Shown here: piece by piece, positions 24,754 through 33,629 of the stretch
How the letters are laid out: every line of letters starts with the position of its first letter
How positions within the stretch are numbered: position 1 is the first letter of the stretch
From: CAXXOK01 sp001604115
Lineage (GTDB): Bacteria; Bacillota; Clostridia; Christensenellales; Aristaeellaceae
Length of the DNA: 64,000 nt
NCBI GenBank assembly: GCA_034928535.1
Contig: JAYFOV010000026.1
Location: forward strand, 1 to 64,000
Direction of reading: 5' to 3'
The notes under the pieces: model-generated
What the model was told of the DNA's origin: nothing
What the model saw: the letters and a program-made list of their open reading frames with translations, nothing else
Database searches by the model: none
Program-made: the position numbers and the translations under genes

Positions 24754-26022
24754 ATGGTTTTGGCATTGGTACTCTTTTTGCTGACGTACGTGGCACTCAT
24801 GGTTTTTTCCAAATACCGCGCACACATTGCGCTGGGCTCGGCCGCGCTGTTTGTGCTGCTGGGCATCCTGCCCGCGGGCAAGGTGTTTGGCGCAGTGGAT
24901 TGGAACGTGATCATGATGATCGGGGGCACCATGGGCATCGTGTACCTGTTCATCGAATCCAAGATGCCTGCGCTGCTGGCCGATCTCATCATTCACAAAA
25001 TGCCCAGTGTAAAGTGGGTCATCATTGCGCTGGCGCTGTTTGCAGGCATCATTTCCGCGTTTGTGGATAATGTGGCCACCGTGCTCATGGTGGCGCCGGT
25101 GGCGCTGGTGGTGGCCAAGAAGCTTGACATCTCGCCTGTTCCGGCCATCATTGCCATTGCCATCTCCTCCAACCTGCAGGGGGCTGCCACCTTGGTGGGC
25201 GATACCACGTCCATCCTGCTGGGCGGCTATGCAGGCATGGATTTCCTGGATTTCTTTGTCTACCAGGGCAGACCCGGACTGTTCTGGGTAGTGCAGATCG
25301 GCGCAATTTTCTCGGCTGTCACGCTGCTGTTTGTGTTTCGCAGCTATAGCCAAAAGGTCAAGCTGGAGGAGCGCACCGTGGTGGAGGATTATTTCCCCTC
25401 CTGGCTGCTGCTGGGCATGGTGGCGCTGCTGATCATGGCCTCCTTCCTGCCGGAGAAGCCGGCCATCACCAACGGCCTCATCTGCGTTGGGCTGATGCTG
25501 GTGGGCATCCTGCGGGAAGGCTTGCGGCGCAAGGACCTGAAAACGCCCTTCCTGCAAACGATCAAGGAGATCGACCTGTATACCCTGCTGCTGCTGACGG
25601 GGTTGTTTATTGTGATCGCGGGCATCACGGAGGCCGGCGTGGTCAATGAGATCAGCAAGCTGTTTGTGCGCATCAGCGGCGGCAACCTGTTTGCGATCTA
25701 CTCCCTGCTGGTGTGGGCTTCGGTCATTTTTTCCGCCTTTATCGACAACATTCCCTATGTGGCGACCATGCTGCCGGTGACTGCGGGCATTGCCAGCCTC
25801 ATGGGGGTGGATCCCACCATCCTGTACTTTGGCCTGTTGTGCGGCGCCACCCTGGGCGGCAACCTCACGCCGATCGGCGCATCTGCCAACATCACGGCGC
25901 TGGGTATTTTGCGCAAAAGCGGCCATGAGGCCAGCACCGGCGATTTTATGAAAATCAGCGTCCCCTTCACGCTCACGGCTGTGCTGTGCGGCTATGTGCT
26001 GGTGTGGCTGATCTGGATGTGA
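24754..26022 (+). CDS. ArsB/NhaD-type permease (SLC13-like ion transporter)
   Basis: The 422-residue inner-membrane transporter of the ion-transporter superfamily has about eleven helices in two repeated halves. The half motifs AFVDNVATVLMVAP and AFIDNIPYVATMLPV, each with Asp-Asn, mark the substrate- or ion-binding hairpin pairs, and GGNLTPIGASANI is the matching C-terminal loop. Members export arsenite or exchange Na+/H+ or carry dicarboxylates. No ars regulator or reductase is near, so the substrate is open. AGGAGGA precedes the start. Confidence 0.88.
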   Translation: MVLALVLFLLTYVALMVFSKYRAHIALGSAALFVLLGILPAGKVFGAVDWNVIMMIGGTMGIVYLFIESKMPALLADLIIHKMPSVKWVIIALALFAGIISAFVDNVATVLMVAPVALVVAKKLDISPVPAIIAIAISSNLQGAATLVGDTTSILLGGYAGMDFLDFFVYQGRPGLFWVVQIGAIFSAVTLLFVFRSYSQKVKLEERTVVEDYFPSWLLLGMVALLIMASFLPEKPAITNGLICVGLMLVGILREGLRRKDLKTPFLQTIKEIDLYTLLLLTGLFIVIAGITEAGVVNEISKLFVRISGGNLFAIYSLLVWASVIFSAFIDNIPYVATMLPVTAGIASLMGVDPTILYFGLLCGATLGGNLTPIGASANITALGILRKSGHEASTGDFMKISVPFTLTAVLCGYVLVWLIWM

Positions 26023-26059
26023 ACGCGACCCGCGGCGCAACACCGAAGGGCAAAGCCTG

Positions 26060-26083
26060 TGACCCCCGCACAACGCGGGGGTC
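26060..26083. terminator. Hairpin after the ArsB-like gene
   Basis: GACCCCCGC and its complement enclose ACAAC. No T run follows, so termination is only likely. Confidence 0.5.
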
Positions 26084-26114
26084 TGCGCTTGTGCCGCCGC
26101 CGATTGGCACGCCC

Positions 26115-26143
26115 TTGTCAAGCCCAGCGCGTTTGTGTATAAT
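26115..26143 (+). promoter_or_regulatory. Promoter of murA
   Basis: TTGTCA (26115-26120) and TATAAT (26138-26143) have a 17-base spacer. Confidence 0.8.
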
Positions 26144-26198
26144 GGACGATGGCTTGATATCGAAACCCCAATGTTTACTAGGTGGTGGTTGAGTAAGT

Positions 26199-27464
26199 AT
26201 GCTCTGCAAGGACAAAATGCTCATTATCGGCGGCAAACCGCTGATGGGTGAGATCACGGTCAGCGGTGGCAAGAACACTGCTGTGGCGGTGATACCGGCC
26301 ACATTGCTGAGCGATGAGCCCAGCACCATAGAGAACCTCCCGGACATCGAAGATGTGCATGCCCTGATCGAGATTTTAGAGTATCTCGGCGCTAAAACGG
26401 AATATGTGCCCGGCAAATACCTGAAGGTGTTTCCGGAAAAAGCGGATGGCTGCAACGTGCCCTTTGAGTTTACGCGCCGCCTGCGCGCCAGCTATTACCT
26501 GCTGGGCGCGCTGCTGGGGCGGGGCGGGCATGCCGAGGTGGCCTATCCCGGCGGCTGCGAGATCGGCTCGCGCCCCATCGACCAGCACCTCAAGGGCTTT
26601 GCGGCGCTGGGCGCCACCATTGAAGATCGCGGCGGCCTGGTGTGCGCCAAAGCCGAGCCCATGACCGGCGCGGATATCTTTTTTGACATGGTCACGGTGG
26701 GCGGCACCATCAATGTGATGCTGGCGGCCGTCAAGGCGCAGGGTACCACGGTCATCTACAACGCGGCCAAGGAGCCGCACATTGTGGATCTGGCCAACTG
26801 CCTCAACTCCATGGGTGCGCGCATCAAAGGCGCCGGCACGGATGTGATCCGCATCACGGGCAAGCCCAGCCTGCATGGAACCGTGTATACCGTGATCCCC
26901 GATCAGATCGAAACCGGCACGTTGATGATTGCCGCTGCCGCCACCCGGGGGGATGTGACCATCCATGGCTGCATCCCGACCCACATGGAAAGTTTGACGG
27001 CCAAGCTTTTGGAGATGGGCGTGCGCGTGAGCGAAAATGACGATTCCATCCGTGTGCGCCCGCAGTACGAGCAGCGCGCCGTGAACATCAAAACCCAAGT
27101 GTATCCGGGCTTCCCGACCGATCTGCAACAGCCCATGACCGCGCTTTTATGCATGGCCAACGGTACATCCACCGTGTGTGAAACCATTTTTGAGCAGCGC
27201 TTCAAACACCTTGATGAGCTGCGCCGCATGGGCGCGCACATCAAGCTGATGGATCGCACGGTGCTCATCGAGGGCGTGCGGGAGATGTACGGCGCGCCTG
27301 TGACCGTGACCGACCTGCGCGCAGGCGCTGCGCTGGTGGTGGCCGGGCTCATGGCCAAAGGCATGACCGAGATTTACGAAACTGCCTACATTGACCGCGG
27401 CTACGAGCGTATCGAGGAAAAACTGCGCTCCCTGGGCGCGGACATCCGCCGCGAGAAAATATGA
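26199..27464 (+). CDS. murA: UDP-N-acetylglucosamine 1-carboxyvinyltransferase
   Basis: The 421-residue cytoplasmic enzyme transfers enolpyruvate from PEP to UDP-GlcNAc, the first committed step of peptidoglycan synthesis. It shows the inside-out alpha/beta barrel pattern with SGGKNTAVAVIPA near the start, where the Lys-Asn pair binds UDP-GlcNAc. The catalytic loop YPGGCEIGSRPIDQH contains the active-site Cys that fosfomycin modifies. The ending GYERIEEKLRSLGA is typical. The Cys is retained, so fosfomycin sensitivity through this enzyme would be expected. It has its own promoter. Confidence 0.95.
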   Translation: MLCKDKMLIIGGKPLMGEITVSGGKNTAVAVIPATLLSDEPSTIENLPDIEDVHALIEILEYLGAKTEYVPGKYLKVFPEKADGCNVPFEFTRRLRASYYLLGALLGRGGHAEVAYPGGCEIGSRPIDQHLKGFAALGATIEDRGGLVCAKAEPMTGADIFFDMVTVGGTINVMLAAVKAQGTTVIYNAAKEPHIVDLANCLNSMGARIKGAGTDVIRITGKPSLHGTVYTVIPDQIETGTLMIAAAATRGDVTIHGCIPTHMESLTAKLLEMGVRVSENDDSIRVRPQYEQRAVNIKTQVYPGFPTDLQQPMTALLCMANGTSTVCETIFEQRFKHLDELRRMGAHIKLMDRTVLIEGVREMYGAPVTVTDLRAGAALVVAGLMAKGMTEIYETAYIDRGYERIEEKLRSLGADIRREKI

Positions 27465-27536
27465 TATGCACGGCCTGGCCGCCGTGCGCGGCCTCGCCAC
27501 TGTCCGGTTGCGCCACCCGCGCACCCGCCCTGGGAG

Positions 27537-28076
27537 GTGAGCCTTCTGTACGACAAGAAACCTTTTGAGGTGCTTGGCCTGACCCCCAGCGCGGACGCAG
27601 CCAAGGTGCGCGCCGCCTACCGCCAGCGTGTGAAGGCCTGCCACCCGGATCAATACCAGGATCCCGAGGCGCAGCGCGCCGCGCAGGAGCAGCTTGTGGA
27701 GCTGAACCTGGCCTATGAGGAAGCGCTGAAGCTTTGTTCCCAGCGTCGTGTGGGGTTCAACCTGGTTTCCCAGGAGGAGGCCAAGCACTTTGCGGCGCGC
27801 CTGGTGGAGCAGGGCAATTTGGAGAGCGCCCTGCGCCAGCTCAACCGTGCGGACAGCAAGGATGCGGACTGGTTTTACCTGCAAGGCAACATTCTGATGG
27901 GCATGCGCCAATACCGCACCGCGCATCAGAGCTACCGCGAGGCGGTGCGCCGCGCGCCGGACAACAACCAATACCGCATCGGCGCGCTGGATGCGGCTGT
28001 GGCGCTCAAGAAAAGCGCCCAGCTGGGCTACCGCATCCAGACATGGCTGGAGGATCTGTTGCATCTCAAGAAGTGA
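27537..28076 (+). CDS. J-domain protein
   Basis: The product of about 179 residues begins with a J domain (YDKKPFEVLGLTPSADAAKVRAAYRQ, about residues 5-65) with the HPD motif in ACHPDQYQDPEAQ that stimulates DnaK ATPase. A helical part (about 85-179) resembling TPR repeats follows and may bind a client. It lacks the Gly/Phe and zinc regions of DnaJ. The annotated GTG start overlaps the GGGAGGTG ribosome binding site. A CTG at 27546 is better spaced and would shorten the protein by three residues, so the start is unsure. Confidence 0.82.
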   Translation: MSLLYDKKPFEVLGLTPSADAAKVRAAYRQRVKACHPDQYQDPEAQRAAQEQLVELNLAYEEALKLCSQRRVGFNLVSQEEAKHFAARLVEQGNLESALRQLNRADSKDADWFYLQGNILMGMRQYRTAHQSYREAVRRAPDNNQYRIGALDAAVALKKSAQLGYRIQTWLEDLLHLKK

Positions 28077-28157
28077 ATAGCTTTACTGACGGCAAAAGGC
28101 GAAGGGGTCGCAGGGGATGGGTATCCCTTGCACCCTACTTTTTTATGCGTTTGCGGC

Positions 28158-28450
28158 GCGCAGCCCAACAACCGAAGGATGCATCCCGAAGGCTGCAAAG
28201 GCGAGCGGAAAGCCCTTGCCCGTGCCCGCAGATGCGGAACTCCAGCCCGCAGCACAGCGCAGCCCAACAACCGAAGGCTGCATCCCGAAGGCTGCAAAGG
28301 CGAGCGGAAAACCCTTGCCCGCGCCCGCAAACGCGGAACGCCCCGCCCGCAGCAAGGCGCAGCCCAACAACCGAAGGATGCATCCCGCAGGCTGCAAGGG
28401 CGAGCGGGATGCCCTTGCCCGCGCCCGCAGACGCGACCCCACACCCAGCG
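28158..28450 (+). repeat. Three tandem ~100-bp repeats (family B)
   Basis: Units begin at 28158, 28257 and 28357 with GCGCAGCCCAACAACCGAAGG. They continue with TGCATCCCG, AGGCTGCAAAGGCGAGCGG, CCCTTGCCCG and GGAAC segments; the third unit is cut short near 28440. Unit lengths of 99 and 100 bases and open frames on both strands argue against a coding role. The 735-base gap before PFOR also contains the cre-like site and promoter listed separately. Confidence 0.85.
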
Positions 28451-28572
28451 TCGGTGCGCAGCACCCCCCTGCCTTCCGGCGGGTATGCCCCCTCTAACTT
28501 AGGTGAAATAAGGATTTTTTCTGTTTCTTCAATAAAATTTCCCGGCCTGTATTTTGCTGTGTGAGCACGCTG

Positions 28573-28586
28573 TGGAAACGGTTTCC
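28573..28586. promoter_or_regulatory. cre-like site upstream of PFOR
   Basis: TGGAAACGGTTTCC matches 13 of 14 positions of the catabolite-responsive element consensus TGNAANCGNWNNCW and is nearly palindromic. It lies about 50 bases upstream of the PFOR -35 box. Confidence 0.55.
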
Positions 28587-28634
28587 GCGCATTGCGAGAT
28601 ACATGGTGCGAGCCTGCGCAGGGCTTTGGCTGGC

Positions 28635-28663
28635 TTGACTTTTTTCTGTCAAGTTTCTATAAT
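28635..28663 (+). promoter_or_regulatory. Strong promoter of PFOR with long leader
   Basis: TTGACT (28635-28640) and TATAAT (28658-28663) are 17 bases apart; CTTGAC and GTCAAG form a small inverted repeat across the -35. The untranslated leader of about 140 bases is rich in hairpins, for example CGTACG pairs at about 28698-28722 and GGCCGC/GCGGCC near 28747-28761. I cannot match it to a known riboswitch. Confidence 0.85.
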
Positions 28664-28811
28664 GTATGTTTGTTGGAAACCTTCGTTCGTTTCGGCCGTA
28701 CGTCGCCGTGAAAGGCGTACGCTAGGACGTCCGCCTCCGGCGGGATGGCCGCGCTGCGGCCACGGGCAACGGCTTTCCATGAGGATCCATATTTTGAAGG
28801 AGGGACTACCA

Positions 28812-31800
28812 ATGTCGATCAAAATGACCGTTGACGGCAATACCGCCGTAGGCCACGTGGCGTATGCATTCAGCGACGTGGCGGCCATTTATCCGATCAC
28901 CCCTTCCTCGCCGATGGCTGAGGTTGTGGACGAGTGGGCGGCGAAGGGCCTTAAGAACCTGTTTGGGCAGGAAGTGCTCGTGCAGGAAATGCAAAGCGAG
29001 GCCGGTGCGGCCGGCGCAGTGCACGGCAGCCTTGCCGGCGGCGCGTTGACCACCACCTTTACGGCCAGCCAGGGTCTTTTGCTGATGATCCCCAACATGT
29101 ACAAGATCAGCGGCGAAATGCTGCCCAGCGTGTTCCACGTGAGCGCCCGCGCGCTTGCCGCGCACGCCCTGAGCATTTTTGGCGACCATGCGGACGTGAT
29201 GGCTTGCCGCCAGACCGGCTTTGCCATGCTCGCCAGCAACAGCGTGCAGGAAGCCATGGATATGGCGCTCATCGCGCACCTGGCCACACTGGAGAGCAGC
29301 GTGCCCTTTGTGCACTTCTTTGACGGCTTCCGTACCAGCCATGAAGTGCAGAAGATCGACGCGATCGATTACAAAGACATTGAGCCCCTCGTGCCCTGGG
29401 ATAAAGTCAAGGCGTTCCGTGCCCGCGCGCTCAACCCCGAGCATCCGCACCAGGCCGGCACCGCCCAGAACCCCGATATCTACTTCCAGAACCGCGAAGC
29501 CGCCAACAAGCATTACAATGCTGTGCCCGGCATTGTGGAAGATGTGATGGCGAAGGTCAGCAAGTTGGTTGGCCGTGACTATCAGCTGTTCAACTATGTG
29601 GGCGCGCCCGATGCCGATAAGGTCATCATCGCGATGGGCAGCGGCTGCGAAACCATTGAAGAGACCATCAACTACCTCAACAAGCAGGGGCAGAAGCTGG
29701 GTCTGATCAAGGTTCGCCTGTACCGCCCCTTCCATGCCGCCAAGCTGCTGGAGGCGATCCCCGCCACCTGCAAAAAGCTCATCGTGCTGGACCGCACCAA
29801 GGAGCCCGGCTCCCTGGGCGAGCCGCTTTACACCGATGTGTGCGCGGCGCTGCTGGAAAACGGCATCTCCGATATCAAGGTGCTGGGCGGCCGCTACGGC
29901 CTTGGCAGCAAGGAGTTCACCCCCACGATGGTCAAGGCTGTCTATGATAACTTTGACGGCGAAAAGAAGAACCACTTCACCGTGGGCATCGAGGACGATG
30001 TGACCCACCTGAGCCTGCCCCTGGGCGAGAAGCTCGTGTCGGCTCCGGAAGGCACCATCGGCTGCAAGTTCTACGGCCTGGGCTCGGACGGCACCGTGGG
30101 CGCCAACAAGAACTCCATCAAGATCATCGGCGATCATACCGACCTGTACGCACAGGGCTATTTCGCCTATGACTCCAAGAAGTCCGGCGGCCTGACGGTC
30201 AGCCATCTGCGCTTTGGCAAAAAGCCGATCCAGAGCACCTACCTGATCGACACGGCGGATTTTGTGGCTTGCCACAACCCCAGCTACGTCACACACTACG
30301 ACATGCTTTCCAGCCTGAAGGAAGGCGGCGTGTTCCTGCTCAACAGCCCCTGGTCGGCCGATGAGATGGGCGAGCACCTGCCCGCTTCCATGAAGCAGCA
30401 GCTGGCCAAGAAAAAGATCCGCTTCTACAACATCGACGCCATTGACCTGGCGCTGAAAGTTGGCATGGGCAACCGCATCAACACCATCATGCAGGCTGCG
30501 TTCTTCAAGCTGGCGGAGGTCATTCCCTACGCCGAGGCCGATAGCTACATGAAGGCTTATGCCAAGAAGACCTACGGCAAGAAGGGCGATGCCATCGTCC
30601 AGAAGAACTACGAGGCTATTGATGTGGCCATCAGCGGTCTGGTTGAGGTCAAAGTGCCCGCCGAGTGGGCTACCGTGACCACCGGCGCCGTGCCCGCCAA
30701 GGTGGAAGCCGACGCCTACTTTGAAAAGGTGGTCGAGCCCATTCTGGCTCAGGAGGGCGACAAGCTGCCCGTGAGCGCCTTTACCGCCGACGGCTTTGTG
30801 CCCACCGGCACCACCAAGTACGAAAAGCGCGGCATTGCCGTGACGGTGCCCGAGTGGGATATCACCAAGTGCATCCAGTGCGGCACCTGCTCGCTGGTTT
30901 GCCCGCACGCCGCCATCCGCTCCACCTATGTGAGCGAAGAGTTCATGAAAAACGCCCCCGCCTCCTTTGAAACCAAGAAGGCGACCGGCAAAGAGTTTGA
31001 AGGGATGCAATTCCGCGTCCAGGTCAGCCCGCTGGATTGCACCGGCTGCGGCAACTGCGCGGATGTGTGCCCCGCCAAGGGCAAGGCGCTGTTCATGAAG
31101 CCGCTGGAAACGCAAACCGTGCAGCAGCAGAACTGGGCGTTTGCCACCACCGTGCCGGAAGTGCGGCCGGAGGTCATCAACTCCATCAAGACCAGCCAGG
31201 CGCTCAAGCCCCTGTTTGAGTTCTCCGGCGCATGCGCAGGCTGCGGCGAGACCCCGTATGTGAAGCTGGCGACCCAGCTGTTCGGCGATCGGATGATCAT
31301 CGCCAACGCTACGGGCTGCTCCTCCATCTATGGTGGCAGCGCGCCCACCTGCCCCTACACCCTCAACGAGAACGGCCACGGCCCCGCCTGGGCAAACAGC
31401 CTCTTTGAGGACAACGCCGAGTTCGGCTTTGGCATCAACCTGGCCTACACCCAGCGCCGCGCCAAGCTGGCCGATACCGTTGGCAAGCTGATCGCGCTGG
31501 ACAGCGCAAGCGGTGCGCTCAAGGAAGCCGGCAAGACCTGGCTGGAAGGCATGGACGATGCCAAGACCAGCAAGACCGCCGGCGCCGCCCTGCTGGCTGC
31601 TGCCAAGCAAGCGGAAGGCGAACTGGCTGCGCAGGTTGTGGAAAGCGAAGATCTGCTGACCAAGAAATCCGTATGGATCATCGGCGGCGACGGCTGGGCG
31701 TATGACATCGGGTACGGCGGACTGGATCACGTGCTGGCAGCCAACCAGGATGTGAACATTCTGGTGCTGGATACCGAGCTGTACTCCAACACCGGCGGCC

Positions 31801-32093
31801 AGAGCTCCAAATCCACGCCCACCGGCTCCATCGCGAAGTTCGCGGCGGCCGGCAAGCGCACCAAGAAAAAGGATCTGGGCATGATGGCCATGAGCTACGG
31901 CTATGTGTATGTGGCCTCCGTGGCCATGAGCGCCAACCCGCAGCAGCTCATCAAGGCCATGAATGAAGCCGAGGCCTACAAGGGCCCCTCCATCATCATC
32001 GCCTACTCGCCGTGCATCAACCACGGCATCAACATGGGCCTTTCCCAGGAGGAGACCAAGCGCGCCGTTGCCAGCGGTTACTGGGCACTGTAA
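28812..32093 (+). CDS. nifJ: Pyruvate:ferredoxin oxidoreductase, cut short by in-frame TAA
   Basis: This enzyme oxidises pyruvate with CoA to acetyl-CoA and CO2 and reduces ferredoxin. The single-chain homodimeric type is complete up to residue 1093: N-terminal IYPITPSSPMAE, two ferredoxin-like clusters (CIQCGTCSLVC at about 687-697; CTGCGNCADVC at about 743-753), CAGCGE at about 808 for the proximal cluster, and the TPP domain with GGDGWAYDIG and the Cys in SPCINHG. The frame then meets TAA at 32091-32093, exactly where homologues have Tyr in WxLYRYNP. The same frame continues with the normal last 69 residues. A single C-to-A change (TAC to TAA) explains this. The ATG at 28812 follows GAAGGAGGGA. 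TAA is a normal stop in many genes here. Confidence 0.93.
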   Translation: MSIKMTVDGNTAVGHVAYAFSDVAAIYPITPSSPMAEVVDEWAAKGLKNLFGQEVLVQEMQSEAGAAGAVHGSLAGGALTTTFTASQGLLLMIPNMYKISGEMLPSVFHVSARALAAHALSIFGDHADVMACRQTGFAMLASNSVQEAMDMALIAHLATLESSVPFVHFFDGFRTSHEVQKIDAIDYKDIEPLVPWDKVKAFRARALNPEHPHQAGTAQNPDIYFQNREAANKHYNAVPGIVEDVMAKVSKLVGRDYQLFNYVGAPDADKVIIAMGSGCETIEETINYLNKQGQKLGLIKVRLYRPFHAAKLLEAIPATCKKLIVLDRTKEPGSLGEPLYTDVCAALLENGISDIKVLGGRYGLGSKEFTPTMVKAVYDNFDGEKKNHFTVGIEDDVTHLSLPLGEKLVSAPEGTIGCKFYGLGSDGTVGANKNSIKIIGDHTDLYAQGYFAYDSKKSGGLTVSHLRFGKKPIQSTYLIDTADFVACHNPSYVTHYDMLSSLKEGGVFLLNSPWSADEMGEHLPASMKQQLAKKKIRFYNIDAIDLALKVGMGNRINTIMQAAFFKLAEVIPYAEADSYMKAYAKKTYGKKGDAIVQKNYEAIDVAISGLVEVKVPAEWATVTTGAVPAKVEADAYFEKVVEPILAQEGDKLPVSAFTADGFVPTGTTKYEKRGIAVTVPEWDITKCIQCGTCSLVCPHAAIRSTYVSEEFMKNAPASFETKKATGKEFEGMQFRVQVSPLDCTGCGNCADVCPAKGKALFMKPLETQTVQQQNWAFATTVPEVRPEVINSIKTSQALKPLFEFSGACAGCGETPYVKLATQLFGDRMIIANATGCSSIYGGSAPTCPYTLNENGHGPAWANSLFEDNAEFGFGINLAYTQRRAKLADTVGKLIALDSASGALKEAGKTWLEGMDDAKTSKTAGAALLAAAKQAEGELAAQVVESEDLLTKKSVWIIGGDGWAYDIGYGGLDHVLAANQDVNILVLDTELYSNTGGQSSKSTPTGSIAKFAAAGKRTKKKDLGMMAMSYGYVYVASVAMSANPQQLIKAMNEAEAYKGPSIIIAYSPCINHGINMGLSQEETKRAVASGYWAL

Positions 32094-32303
32094 CGCTACA
32101 ACCCCGACCTGGCCGCCGAGGGCAAGAATCCCTTCACCCTGGACAGCAAGGAGCCCACGGGCAGCTATCAGGATTTCCTCAAGAGCGAGATCCGCTATGC
32201 TTCCCTCTCCAAGCAGTTCCCGGATGTCGCGCAGGGCTTGTTTGAGAAGAGCGAGGAAGATGCCAAGGTTCGCTATGCATCCTACAAGAAACTGGCGGAG
32301 TAA
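32094..32303 (+). pseudogene. Detached 3' end of the PFOR gene
   Basis: These 69 codons, in the same frame as the gene before the TAA, encode RYNPDLAAEGKNPFTLDSKE and the rest of a normal PFOR C terminus, ending in YASYKKLAE and TAA at 32301. There is no frameshift, no start codon and no ribosome binding site. The full frame 28812-32303 would give 1163 residues, the usual PFOR length. The part would only be made if the TAA is read through or is a sequence error. Confidence 0.9.
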
Positions 32304-32360
32304 GGAACCAGGTAAGCGGCTTGCCGCTTAAGCATGCAAGGGCGTGAAAACCCCCTTGCG

Positions 32361-32411
32361 CCCCCTCCGGCTTCCGCTCCCGCTTGGGAGCAGAGGCCGG
32401 AGGGGGTTTTT
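32361..32411 (+). terminator. Terminator of PFOR
   Basis: CCCCCTCCGGC pairs with GCCGGAGGGGG around an inner GCTCCC/GGGAGC stem and is followed by TTTTT. Confidence 0.9.
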
Positions 32412-32527
32412 GCATGCGGCGGCGACGTGCTGCCAACCCTCCATACAAAATATGGTATACAGCCGTAACCCAACACACTAATTTGTAAATTTTCTGATTC
32501 CACCAAAATCGAAACAGAAAAAAAGCA

Positions 32528-32556
32528 TTGCCCAAAAGAAAATCGTATGGTATAAT
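32528..32556 (+). promoter_or_regulatory. Promoter of the rpsM-rplQ operon
   Basis: TTGCCC (32528-32533) and TATAAT (32551-32556) are 17 bases apart and leave a leader of about 225 bases. Confidence 0.7.
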
Positions 32557-32580
32557 TCGGAAGTTAGACTAGGTGACAAG

Positions 32581-32622
32581 CCATGGGCGGCTGCGCATGC
32601 GTCAAATCGCATGCGACCATGG
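32581..32622 (+). promoter_or_regulatory. Hairpin in the leader of the rpsM operon
   Basis: CCATGG and CGCATGCG on the left pair with CGCATGCG and CCATGG on the right, giving a two-part stem soon after the transcription start. It could be a site for feedback by a ribosomal protein such as S4, but this is inference. Confidence 0.5.
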
Positions 32623-32787
32623 GTGCGCCAACGGTCTGGCAAAACCAACAAAGCGTGCAAGAACTTCGGTTCCACTGTGCGCGGGGTCTTGGGTAGCGCT
32701 TCGCACCTCTACGCGACGCATGCCAACAACAAGAGACCCTTAGCCCCAGAGGGCATGGCCCCTACATTCAATGGAGGTGTACCACAC

Positions 32788-33165
32788 ATGGCACGTATTG
32801 CGGGCGTTGACCTGCCCAGAGAAAAGCGTGTGGAAATCGGGCTCACGTACATCTTCGGCATCGGTCTGAAAACTTCCCAGAAGATTTTGACCGAAACCGA
32901 GATCAGCCCCGATACCCGCGTAAAAGACCTGTCCGAGACGGAAGTCAGCAAACTTCGTGATTACATCGAGCACAACGTGAAGGTGGAAGGCGATCTGCGC
33001 CGTGAGGTGTCGCTGAACATCAAGCGCCTGGTGGAAATCGGCAGCTACCGCGGTGTGCGCCACCGCCGTGGCCTGCCTGTGCGCGGCCAAAAAACCAAGA
33101 CCAATGCCCGCACCCGCAAAGGTCCCAAGCATACCGTTGCTGGCAAGAAGAAGGCCGTCAAGTAA
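32788..33165 (+). CDS. rpsM: 30S ribosomal protein S13
   Basis: The 125-residue protein of the small-subunit head contacts the P-site tRNA and 5S/L5 bridge. It shows MARIAGVDLPREKRVEIGLTYIFGIG, the helix-two-turn-helix VEGDLRREVSLNIKRL and the basic tail RGLPVRGQKTKTNARTRKG. The ATG at 32788 follows TGGAGG; the frame open back to 32611 is leader. It is the first gene of the operon. The usual upstream partners infA and rpmJ are absent. Confidence 0.96.
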   Translation: MARIAGVDLPREKRVEIGLTYIFGIGLKTSQKILTETEISPDTRVKDLSETEVSKLRDYIEHNVKVEGDLRREVSLNIKRLVEIGSYRGVRHRRGLPVRGQKTKTNARTRKGPKHTVAGKKKAVK

Positions 33166-33205
33166 GGCTGCACGAATGCGTATGTAACATGGAGGGATAA
33201 ACAGA

Positions 33206-33607
33206 ATGGCACCCAAACAAAAGCTCAAGAAGGTATCGCGCAAGCGCCGTGAGAAAAAGCTCGTCGAGCGTGGCGCCGCGCATATCCGTTCTTCGTTTAA
33301 CAACACCATCGTCACCCTGACTGATACCAATGGCAATGCCCTGTCCTGGGCCAGCGCCGGCGGCCTTGGTTTCCGTGGCAGCAAAAAGTCCACCCCCTTC
33401 GCCGCGCAGATGGCCGCAGAAACTGCCGCCAAAGCCGCGATGGAGTTTGGCCTGAAAACTGTGGAAGTGTACGTCAAGGGCCCGGGTTCCGGGCGTGAAG
33501 CCGCCATCCGCAGCCTGCAGGCAGCCGGGCTTGAAGTGAACATGATTAAAGACGTTACACCCATTCCGCACAACGGCTGCCGTCCGCCCAAGCGTAGAAG
33601 AGTGTAA
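33206..33607 (+). CDS. rpsK: 30S ribosomal protein S11
   Basis: The 133-residue platform protein contacts the mRNA exit region of the small subunit. It has the conserved HIRSSFNNTIVTLTD, SWASAGGLGFRGSKKSTPFAAQ, VKGPGSGREAAIRSLQAAGL and PIPHNGCRPPKRRRV ending. Spacing to rpsM is 40 bases, with GGAGGG before the start. Confidence 0.97.
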   Translation: MAPKQKLKKVSRKRREKKLVERGAAHIRSSFNNTIVTLTDTNGNALSWASAGGLGFRGSKKSTPFAAQMAAETAAKAAMEFGLKTVEVYVKGPGSGREAAIRSLQAAGLEVNMIKDVTPIPHNGCRPPKRRRV

Positions 33608-33629
33608 GTAATCGAGGAGGTACAGAGTT

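Noticed and set aside
24754..26022. Arsenite efflux pump ArsB as a firm call
   Set aside because: The fold is shared by arsenite, Na+/H+ and dicarboxylate carriers, and no arsenic gene is nearby, so only the superfamily is supported.
28028..28502. Open frames on both strands in the tandem repeats before PFOR
   Set aside because: The units are 99 and 100 bases long, so the frame is not kept between units, and no ribosome binding site is present.
28806..32024. A 1072-codon open frame opposite PFOR
   Set aside because: It is a mirror of a strongly codon-biased gene and has no motif or ribosome binding site of its own.
32091..32093. Stop-codon reassignment (TAA read as Tyr) to explain PFOR
   Set aside because: Many genes here end in TAA at the expected place, for example rpsM, rpsK and rplQ, so a general reassignment is ruled out.
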